DNA from: Bradyrhizobium sp. JYMT SZCCT0180
GTDB lineage: Bacteria > Pseudomonadota > Alphaproteobacteria > Rhizobiales > Xanthobacteraceae
NCBI RefSeq assembly: GCF_018130165.1
Contig: NZ_JAFCLZ010000013.1
Location: forward strand, 183,807-247,806
DNA: 64,000 nt
Reading direction: 5' to 3'
Position numbers and translations under genes: made by a program. Below, one piece after another: positions 38,799-46,206 of this stretch. The notes under the pieces are model-generated. The model was given only the letters and a program-made list of their open reading frames with translations. It was not told the DNA's origin and ran no database searches. Position 1 is the first letter of the stretch. Every line of letters starts with the position of its first letter.

Positions 38799-41177
38799 CT
38801 AGAACTTCAAGTTCGCAAAAGCGCGTACGCCAATGCCTGGCAGCAGAACCTCGTCCTTGTTGTACGACACCGAGTTGCGGATGTTTTCGTTCAACAGATT
38901 GTTGCCGACCAGGCCAACCGTCATTTCCCGCGCGCCGAACCAGGACGCATCGAGCTTGGTCCTGTAACTGAGCTCGGCCTTCAACAGATTATATCCCGCC
39001 GTCGGCGTCTCGCCGATCACGGCGATATCGTTCTGCGCGAAGGCGTGCAGCAGATTGACGCGCGCCAGCCAGTTGGCGTCGCGATAGAACAGGCCGCCCC
39101 CGAGCCGCTGCGGTGGAATCCGCGGTACGTTGGTCCCGTCCTCGAAGGTCGCGCGGACAATATCGTATTGTCCCTCGATCCCGAACAGACCGTTCCAGAC
39201 CGGCAGCACATCGTACTGAAACTGGAATTCGCCGCCGCGGAAGGTGGCGTCGCGCTGGGAGTAGATCGCCTGGTTGAGTTCGAGGCCTGGGCCTGCCTGG
39301 CACACGCCGTCTTCGCATGTGTTGCCGGTCAGCCGCCGATAGATGAAGCCGTTGAACTTTGTGTAATAGCCGGTGATTTCAAATCGCAAGGGACCTGTTG
39401 CCCGTCGCAATCCGACTTCGACGGATTTCGCGGTCTCGATTCCCAGATTGGGATTGCCGATATCGAACGTGACGGTCGCATCGTGACCGCCGCGTGAAAA
39501 CAGCTCGGCGGGTTTGGGGGCGCGCTCGACATATTGGCCGGTGATGCTCGCAACCAGATTCCATGGAAGATTCTGGATCAGGCCGATACTCCCGCTCTTC
39601 GGCGCGAAGTTGAGGTTGCGCGGCGTGGCGGGACCAATGGCACCGGGATCGACGTTGAGGTCGAACTCATCGGGAATGAAGGCCGGCGTCGTTCCAGTCA
39701 GGTGGGCGTGCTCGATACGCCCGGCAATCTGCGCCTTTGTCGTATCGCTGAATTTCAGTTCGTTGAAGATGTATCCGGCGACCTTGGTGTTCTTGTTTGG
39801 ATCCCACAAGCCGTTCACTGGACTGCCGATATCATCCGGGCTTGGTGCTGTGAGTTCCTGATGCGACGCCTGGATGCCGACAGCCGTGGTGAGGGCGGCG
39901 AAGCGGACGTTGAATGGCGCCAGCTGCACCTCGACGCGGCCTTCCTGCTCCTTGTTGGTGAAGGTCTGGCGCACGCCCAGCGTCGTCAGGTCGGCGGGGT
40001 CGGCGAGGCCGATCTCATTGTGCTTATAGTCGGTGGCGCCCGCCCAGAAACGGATCGCATCGATTGCCGCAGCGTCCGGCCGGTATTCACCCTTGGCCGT
40101 GAACTTGGTTTGACGCGCGTCGATCCGGGTCTGGTGATCGGCGCCGTCGATGCCGGGTATGTGATAGAGCGTGTCGTTCTGCGTGACGGCCGCGCCGATG
40201 AAGCCGCCATGGAAGAAATATGAGCCGCCGATCGATGCGCCGGTGGCCTGCGCCGCGGAATTCGGCTGGCGTCCATCGACGGGGCGGGTCTGATCGAACA
40301 GATAGGGATAGCTCGGAATGCTGTAATCGCCCGACTTGCGTCCGTAGGCGTCGGCATGAATCGCAACATTGCCGCCGCCGGCGTCGAGCAGAATGCCGCC
40401 TTCGACGCCGCGATCGACCGAATTGACCGCGGTGCGGGTCTCGACGTTCACGCAGCCCGGCGATGCGGCATTGGCGAGCGGCGCCTTCACCGGAAGCCCA
40501 TAGGTCTGAAATGCGGGTGCCGCGCAGGTGGGCAAAGCGTCCGGAATACGGTTGTTGGTGGCGCTGACAACGCCACCGATCGCCGTGGACCCGTAACGCA
40601 GGGTTGCCGGACCGCGGATGACCTCGATCTGGTTGGTCGAAAGCGGATCGATCGGCACGAAGTGATCTTCGCCGAGGTCCGACGCACCGTTGCTGCCGAT
40701 GCCGTTCTCGACGATGCCGACGCGGTTGACATCGAGACCCCTGATGATCGGCCGGCTTGACGCTCCGGGTGCAAAGCTCGAGCCGGTGATCCCCGGCTTG
40801 GAGAACAGGAGATCGCCGAGCGTGCCACCGCCCTGCCGGCGGATTTCCTCGTTGGGCATGACGGTGACGGTTGCGAACTGGTCGGTCACGACCGGCAGCA
40901 CGCCCTGTTGAGGCGCGGCGGCGACGGGGACCGGTTGCGGCTCGGTATCGCGTTCGCGATTGCGGCCGGGCACGCCGCGGGCGACGCGCGCCGGCTTTCG
41001 CGCCGGGGTCACGTTTCGCCGCACGATCGGGCTTGGTGCCGTCACGGTGATTTCCGGCAGTTGTGTCGAGGAGGATGGCGCGGCCGCGTCCTGGGCCATC
41101 GCGCCATTGCCGACCGCGCACAGGAATAGCCAGCTTGCGCCACCGATGTGGAACGCTCGTCTTTTGGTGAATGTCAT
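38799..41177 (-). CDS. TonB-dependent receptor, likely zinc (ZnuD-like)
   Basis: The 792-residue outer membrane protein has a signal peptide (AFHIGGASWLFLCAVGNGAMA, cleaved near residue 28), a Pro/Arg-rich linker, a plug domain (about 95-230, with GEDHFVPIDPLSTNQIEVIRG and TLRYGSTAIGGVV) and a beta-barrel ending in Phe (GIGVRAFANLKF). The plug and the DHxVPxDP pattern resemble ZnuD zinc receptors. It lies downstream of a DUF2946 gene whose promoter has a Zur-box palindrome, and across from a COG0523 GTPase gene with another. Zinc uptake under low zinc is therefore the likely job. The ATG at the signal peptide is chosen. Confidence 0.88.
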   Translation of the reverse strand: MTFTKRRAFHIGGASWLFLCAVGNGAMAQDAAAPSSSTQLPEITVTAPSPIVRRNVTPARKPARVARGVPGRNRERDTEPQPVPVAAAPQQGVLPVVTDQFATVTVMPNEEIRRQGGGTLGDLLFSKPGITGSSFAPGASSRPIIRGLDVNRVGIVENGIGSNGASDLGEDHFVPIDPLSTNQIEVIRGPATLRYGSTAIGGVVSATNNRIPDALPTCAAPAFQTYGLPVKAPLANAASPGCVNVETRTAVNSVDRGVEGGILLDAGGGNVAIHADAYGRKSGDYSIPSYPYLFDQTRPVDGRQPNSAAQATGASIGGSYFFHGGFIGAAVTQNDTLYHIPGIDGADHQTRIDARQTKFTAKGEYRPDAAAIDAIRFWAGATDYKHNEIGLADPADLTTLGVRQTFTNKEQEGRVEVQLAPFNVRFAALTTAVGIQASHQELTAPSPDDIGSPVNGLWDPNKNTKVAGYIFNELKFSDTTKAQIAGRIEHAHLTGTTPAFIPDEFDLNVDPGAIGPATPRNLNFAPKSGSIGLIQNLPWNLVASITGQYVERAPKPAELFSRGGHDATVTFDIGNPNLGIETAKSVEVGLRRATGPLRFEITGYYTKFNGFIYRRLTGNTCEDGVCQAGPGLELNQAIYSQRDATFRGGEFQFQYDVLPVWNGLFGIEGQYDIVRATFEDGTNVPRIPPQRLGGGLFYRDANWLARVNLLHAFAQNDIAVIGETPTAGYNLLKAELSYRTKLDASWFGAREMTVGLVGNNLLNENIRNSVSYNKDEVLLPGIGVRAFANLKF

Positions 41178-41284
41178 TTGTCCCGATCCTGATTCCGTCA
41201 AGCGACGGATCGATTCGATTATCCCTTGTCGGATCGGCCACGTGTCACGCGGCGATCCCCTTCGGGCGCATCAGTCAATCGATG

Positions 41285-41695
41285 TCAGGAGGCGGGAGGG
41301 GCGCGGGACTGGAACGGCGAGCGGACCGAACTCAGATGCGCGAATTCGGCGTCGGTCGTCAGGTACAGAAGTTCGATGGCCTGCGGCACCAGCAACAGCG
41401 GCGGTGCCGAGAATACGAGGTTGTTGGCCAGCGAAATGACGGCGCAGATCGCGCAAGCCTCAGCTGGATGATCGGTGTCGTGACTGGACGGTAGCTGCGT
41501 CTGGGCGGCTTGGCCTGCCGCATCCGGTGCGGCGGGAATCTGCGCATGATCGAGATCAACCTGCGCCAGGCTGGTCGCGATCGCAGGCGCGGCCGCGACC
41601 GGGTGGAAATGCCCGAACGACAGCGCAAACTGGATCGCGAGCGCGAACAGCGCCAGCCGCGAGCCGTGTTTGACGTTATTCCGGAACCACTTCAC
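41285..41695 (-). CDS. DUF2946-like His-rich exported protein
   Basis: The 136-residue protein has an N-terminal hydrophobic segment (LALFALAIQFALSFGHFHP), possibly a signal or anchor. A His/Asp-rich stretch (SSHDTDHPAEACAICAVI) with a Cys pair and a second hydrophobic segment (LVFSAPPLLLVPQAIELL) follow. This is the DUF2946 layout, often next to TonB receptors for metals. Metal binding through His and Cys is plausible. The start is GTG; no ATG is available. It lies between a Zur-box palindrome 50 bases upstream and the ZnuD-like receptor gene 107 bases downstream. Confidence 0.78.
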   Translation of the reverse strand: MKWFRNNVKHGSRLALFALAIQFALSFGHFHPVAAAPAIATSLAQVDLDHAQIPAAPDAAGQAAQTQLPSSHDTDHPAEACAICAVISLANNLVFSAPPLLLVPQAIELLYLTTDAEFAHLSSVRSPFQSRAPPAS

Positions 41696-41744
41696 GACGA
41701 TGGAGGCCTTGTCCCGGGCCGGCCAAGGTGTCTCGGCCTTCCCA

Positions 41745-41761
41745 ATGTTATATTATAACAT
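41745..41761. promoter_or_regulatory. Zur box 1
   Basis: ATGTTATATTATAACAT is a perfect palindrome (8+1+8) of the kind bound by the zinc regulator Zur in alphaproteobacteria. It lies 50 bases upstream of the DUF2946 start, so it should control that gene and the TonB receptor. Confidence 0.82.
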
Positions 41762-41924
41762 CAGCGGTGGTCCGCGGGGTCAACCGTGCTCGGTCCGGGT
41801 GCCGACGCAATTCAAAGCGTGTGTGTGATTCACGCAACGGTATGCGTATCGAGGGGACCATCGTCGATTGAGCGCACCTGGCGTCCCTCAGTTTTCCCGG
41901 TTGACAGCCGAGCCGCGTTCGGAT

Positions 41925-41944
41925 TGTTATGTTATAACATTACA
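41925..41944. promoter_or_regulatory. Zur box 2
   Basis: TGTTATGTTATAACATTACA contains the perfect 12-base palindrome ATGTTATAACAT, with outer bases that also largely match. It lies about 70 bases upstream of the COG0523 GTPase start. Confidence 0.82.
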
Positions 41945-42015
41945 TATTTGCGGATCATCCATGCCTCGCCGTCGTCGTTTGGGATTCCGTGAACTGAACA
42001 GGCTCTTTGACCTCG

Positions 42016-43224
42016 ATGCGAAAGCTCCCCGTCACCGTCTTGTCCGGCTTCCTCGGGGCTGGAAAGACAACTTTGCTAAACCACGTGCTGAACAACCGTC
42101 GCGGCCTGAAAGTGGCGGTGATTGTGAACGACATGAGCGAGGTCAACATCGACGCCGACCTGGTCCGCGATGGCGGTGCGAACCTGTCGCGGACGGACGA
42201 AAAACTGGTTGAAATGACCAACGGGTGCATTTGCTGCACGCTGCGAGACGATCTCTTGAAGGAAATCCGTGGGCTCGCCGAAAGCGACAGGTTCGACTAC
42301 CTCCTGATCGAATCGACCGGCATTTCCGAACCGCTTCCGGTTGCGGCGACGTTCGATTTCCGGACCGAGGAGGGCGACAGTCTTTCCGACGTGGCGGTGC
42401 TCGACACCATGGTGACGGTGGTCGATGCGGTAAACCTGCTGCGGGACTATTCCTCAACCGACTTCATCAGGGATCGCGGTGAATCGCTCGGCGCTGATGA
42501 CAAGCGAACGATGGTGGATCTGCTGGTTGAGCAGATCGAATTCGCTGACGTGGTGGTGCTCAACAAGATCGGTGATGCTTCCAATGACCAGTTGGAGGCC
42601 GCCCGCAAAATCATTCGCGCGCTGAACCCCGCCGCCGACATCGTGGAGACCGATTTCTCCAATGCGCCGTTCGAGCGCATTCTCAATACCGGGCGTTTTG
42701 ATTTTGAGCGGGCGCAACAGCATCCGCTCTGGTTCAAGGAGCTATACGGCTTTGCCAACCATACGCCGGAGACTGAACAATACGGCGTCGGCAGCTTCGT
42801 CTATCGCGCGCGTCGACCGTTCGAGCCGGCGAAGTTCCATCAATTTCTGAGGGAAAGCTGGGCCGGAGTCATTCGGGCAAAGGGCCATTTCTGGATCGCC
42901 ACGCGTCCGCAATGGCTGGGTGAATTAAGTCAGGCCGGCGCGATCGTCCGAACCGAAGGCCTGGGATTTTGGTGGGCCAATGTGCCCTCCGACCGCTGGC
43001 CGGACGATCCGTTCTGGCGGCAGTCGCTCAAGAAGAACTGGAACGAACTGTACGGCGATCGCCGGCAGGAGATCGTCTTCATCGGCACCGCCATGGACCA
43101 GGACGCCATCACGGCGCGCCTCGACGCATGTCTTGTTCCGGGAAAGTCCGGCATGCACATCGAGGAATGGGCTAGTCTGCCCGACCCGTTCCCGAGATGG
43201 CGGCGCGCCGATGAGGCTGCTTAG
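42016..43224 (+). CDS. COG0523 (CobW-type) GTPase, zinc metallochaperone class
   Basis: The 402-residue protein has a P-loop (VLSGFLGAGKTTLLNHVL), the metal-binding motif GCICCTLRDDL with CxCC near residue 73, LLIESTGISEP, the guanine motif VVLNKIGD, and a CobW_C domain near the end (ARRPFEPAKFHQFLRE, then WANVPSDRWPDDPFW). It should bind zinc and GTP and hand zinc to client enzymes under shortage, as ZigA/ZagA/YciC do. A Zur box upstream supports the zinc role over cobalt or nitrile hydratase roles. ATG is preferred to a TTG three codons earlier. It diverges from the DUF2946/ZnuD-like genes. Confidence 0.9.
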   Translation: MRKLPVTVLSGFLGAGKTTLLNHVLNNRRGLKVAVIVNDMSEVNIDADLVRDGGANLSRTDEKLVEMTNGCICCTLRDDLLKEIRGLAESDRFDYLLIESTGISEPLPVAATFDFRTEEGDSLSDVAVLDTMVTVVDAVNLLRDYSSTDFIRDRGESLGADDKRTMVDLLVEQIEFADVVVLNKIGDASNDQLEAARKIIRALNPAADIVETDFSNAPFERILNTGRFDFERAQQHPLWFKELYGFANHTPETEQYGVGSFVYRARRPFEPAKFHQFLRESWAGVIRAKGHFWIATRPQWLGELSQAGAIVRTEGLGFWWANVPSDRWPDDPFWRQSLKKNWNELYGDRRQEIVFIGTAMDQDAITARLDACLVPGKSGMHIEEWASLPDPFPRWRRADEAA

Positions 43225-43276
43225 GGATTCCCAGTGCACCGGGGGCTCGGCAGCCGACGGTTCCGGGTGCCCGCTC

Positions 43277-44142
43277 TTACTGGTTAGCAACGGGTCCAAC
43301 GGTCGAGTTGAGAAACTCCCGAAGCGCTTCGCTCGATTGATCGGTTGCTGATTTGTTGAACTCCACACGGTGTCCGCGATACCAGATCGCGGTCGTAAGG
43401 GTCGAAAGGTCAAACCCGAAATACGCTTCGGGATAGGTGATCAGCCGAACCGGGGCACCTTCGCCCTTCTGCCGGGAAATCCCTATGTCGTCTTCGCCAG
43501 CAGCCATTTTCCGGCACGCATCGACACCGGCGAAATCATCGCGCTCGCCGATCAGGATCAAGGTGGGCACGGTCATGATGCCTTTAAAGCCGAGGCAGGG
43601 CGGATAGAACGCAGCCGCCGCCCGAAATTTTGATCCGGACGCCTGTTCAATCGCGCCCCGTTCGACCGCCGAAAGGGTTTGCCAGGCGCCCGCCGCGAAG
43701 CCCACGATCGCAACGCGTTTTGGATCGATGAAACGTTTTTGAATGAGAAAATTCAAACCCGATACGCATCAACGGCCAGGTCGGAGTAAACGCCAAGGTC
43801 GCAATTCTTGATCCCTCGCGGACCGAAGCTGTCGATTGTCAACGTGACGTAACCCCACGACGATATTTTTGCTCCCCAATGTTCATCGAGTGGCTTGGCA
43901 CTGGCATGTTCGCCGCATGAGGGGAGAAGCACGATGGCGGGTGGACGGTCCGCGCCTTCGGGACGCCGAAGCAAGCCCTGCAGGTCGAATGGCAATGGCC
44001 TGACGGGAATTTGGACAATCTCGGGAGGCGGAACACTTCGCTGGGCCGCGTGGCTCGGGGCTGAATTGCTGATGCAAAAAGGAACGAAGAAAGCGGTGAT
44101 TTTGATCAGCCAGGCGTTTGCGCCATCGTTCCGCAAAATCAA
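43277..44142 (-). pseudogene. Frameshifted dienelactone-hydrolase-like gene
   Basis: Two reading frames make one alpha/beta hydrolase. The first (to 43753) has a signal peptide, FDLQGLLRRPEGADRPPAIVLLPSCGEH and GYVTLTIDSFGPRG, ending AVDAYRV. The second continues NFLIQKRFIDPKRVAIVGF. The join reads CGGGTTTGAAT; one more G would restore AYRGLNFLIQ in a single frame. In addition the nucleophile elbow is GFAAGA instead of GFSxGG, so Ser or Cys is missing, although the acid (GERDDF) and His (YRGHRVEF) remain. It was probably a secreted hydrolase of about 287 residues. The TTG start overlaps the stop of the preceding operon gene. Confidence 0.75.
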
Positions 44143-46202
44143 CGCCCTTCGCGGATCCAGGTCGCGGCGAAGGCGCCGAGCAGCAGCAGCAGGCCGATCA
44201 GGCCGGCGAACATCGGCAGCACGCCGACGCCCTTGACGACGCTGGCGTCGCGCATCTTCACGCCCATCCAGCCGTCGCCGCGGAAGATGCTGGTGGAGCG
44301 CACCGGCACGATGCGGGGCAGGTCGATGCTTGACCCGTCGACCACGCGTCGTGCGTCGCCGCCGGTCGCTTGCGCCAGCGGCTTGAGCATTTCAATCGTC
44401 GAAGTGACTTCGGAAAATTCCCTCGGGTTGGTCGGCCCGACATTGATCAGCGCTTTCAGCGTGCCGTCGGTGGCCTGCCACAGTCCGAGTTCGTTCGCCG
44501 GCAGGGTCGAACGCCACGTGCCGGGATCGCTCGCGGTCAATGTCAATTCGCGCGTGGCACCGCTCGGCGACGTCACCGTTACGGGTGCGACGGTGTCGGC
44601 CATGGTCTGCCGCAACACCACGAGGTCCTTGCCCTGGATCTGCAGGCGCAGTGCCTCTTCATCCAGATCGGGCTGCTTCATCAGCCAATGCGACATCCGT
44701 CGCAGCAGGTCGAGATGCGGGCCGCCACCTTCATAGCCGCGCGCCCACAGCCAGATATGGTCAGACAGCAGCAGCGCGACGCGGCCCTCGCCGAAACGCG
44801 ACAGCAGCAGAAGCGGCTTGCCGTCGGCGCCGGTCATGACCGGGGGCGTGATGGCGTTGCGGGTCTCCACGGTGCGGAAGAACCGGCTCCAGCGCGGCGG
44901 TTCGTTGGCGGAGCCTTCGAGGCCGCGCGTGACCGGATGACGTTTACCGATGTCGCTCAGACGTGCATAAAACGGCTTCTCGGAGACGCCGACGGGTTCG
45001 GCCGGCAGCACCGAATCCAAAGGCGTGCGCCAGATGCTGCTGGTCGAGGCGTAGTCCGGCCCGGCCGACACCAGCACGGCGCCGCCGGCCCGCACGTAGC
45101 GCGCCATATTCTCGAAATAGGGAATCGGCAGCACGCCCTGGCGGGCGTAGCGGTCGAAGATGATCAGCTGGAATTCGTTGATCTTCTGCTGGAACAGTTC
45201 GCGGGTCGGGAATGCGATCAGCGACAGCTCGTTGATCGGCGTGCCGTCCTGCTTCTCCGGCGGTCGCAGAATGGTGAAATGCACGAGGTCGATGCTGGCG
45301 TCCGACTTCAACAGATTGCGCCAGGTGCGTTCGCCGGAATGCGGCTCGCCGGATACCAGCAGCACCCGCAATTTATCGCGCACGCCTTCGATCGCGACCA
45401 CGGCGCGGTTGTTGACCAGCGTCAGTTCGTTCTCGAGTGGCGAAGCCTCGATCTCGACGATGTTGGAGCCGGCATGTTTGATGTCGATATCAACATTGGC
45501 GGTCTGGCCGCTCTGCAAGGTGCGTTCGTTGATCACTTCGCCGTCGCGGCGCACGACGATCCTGGCGCGCTGGCCGGTGACGCCCTGGTCGTCCAGACGG
45601 TAGGTGATGGTCTGGGGCTGGCCGACGATGCCAAATCTTGGCGCGGCCGAAATCGCGACGCGACGGTCGCGCTCGTCCTTGCGGCCGGTGACCAGCGCAT
45701 GCACCGGCGCCTGGAAGCCGAGCGCCGCGGCGTTGGCGGGAATGTCGTGGACCCGGCCGTCGGTGATCAGGAAGGCGCCGGCGACGCGATCGACGGGAAC
45801 ATCCGAAAGCGCCGACGACAACGCGCCGAACAGTTTGGTGCCGTCGGTTTCGCCGTCGGCCTGTCCGGCATCGACGACACGCACTTCCAGTCCCTTGACC
45901 TTCTTGAGGCTGTCGACCAGGGCCTCCTGCGCCTTTGCCGTCTCCTCATTGCGGGTGCCGAAATTCTGGCTCGGGCTCTTGTCGATGACCACGGCGGCGA
46001 CCGACGACAACGGCTCGCGGTCTTCGCGCGTGAAAGAAGGGTTAGCGAGCGCGAGCAAGATCAGCGCCAGCGCGGTGACGCGCACCGCAGCGCCCCGCGC
46101 GCGGCCGATCAGTAGCAGCACGGATATCGCGACGATCGCGGCCAGCGCAATCCACAGCACGAGGGTGGGGACGAGGGGGGTGAACGCGATGCCGTACTGC
46201 AT
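44139..46202 (-). CDS. Large membrane protein of a MoxR/Bat-like operon
   Basis: The 687-residue protein has two N-terminal membrane helices (about 10-55), a vWA-like domain (SVAAVVIDKSPSQNFG, then GAFLITDGRVHD), a central part with a glutamine-amidotransferase-like fold (LRVLLVSGEPHSGERTWRNLL, then YVRAGGAVLVSAGPD and GEGRVALLLSDHIWLWARGY), and a last helix (VLPMFAGLIGLLLLLGAFAATWI). Such proteins accompany MoxR, DUF58 and DUF4159 genes. They are thought to help assemble or check periplasmic complexes, though the target is unknown. It follows the DUF4159 gene by four bases. Confidence 0.85.
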   Translation of the reverse strand: MQYGIAFTPLVPTLVLWIALAAIVAISVLLLIGRARGAAVRVTALALILLALANPSFTREDREPLSSVAAVVIDKSPSQNFGTRNEETAKAQEALVDSLKKVKGLEVRVVDAGQADGETDGTKLFGALSSALSDVPVDRVAGAFLITDGRVHDIPANAAALGFQAPVHALVTGRKDERDRRVAISAAPRFGIVGQPQTITYRLDDQGVTGQRARIVVRRDGEVINERTLQSGQTANVDIDIKHAGSNIVEIEASPLENELTLVNNRAVVAIEGVRDKLRVLLVSGEPHSGERTWRNLLKSDASIDLVHFTILRPPEKQDGTPINELSLIAFPTRELFQQKINEFQLIIFDRYARQGVLPIPYFENMARYVRAGGAVLVSAGPDYASTSSIWRTPLDSVLPAEPVGVSEKPFYARLSDIGKRHPVTRGLEGSANEPPRWSRFFRTVETRNAITPPVMTGADGKPLLLLSRFGEGRVALLLSDHIWLWARGYEGGGPHLDLLRRMSHWLMKQPDLDEEALRLQIQGKDLVVLRQTMADTVAPVTVTSPSGATRELTLTASDPGTWRSTLPANELGLWQATDGTLKALINVGPTNPREFSEVTSTIEMLKPLAQATGGDARRVVDGSSIDLPRIVPVRSTSIFRGDGWMGVKMRDASVVKGVGVLPMFAGLIGLLLLLGAFAATWIREGR

Positions 46203-46206
46203 GCCG

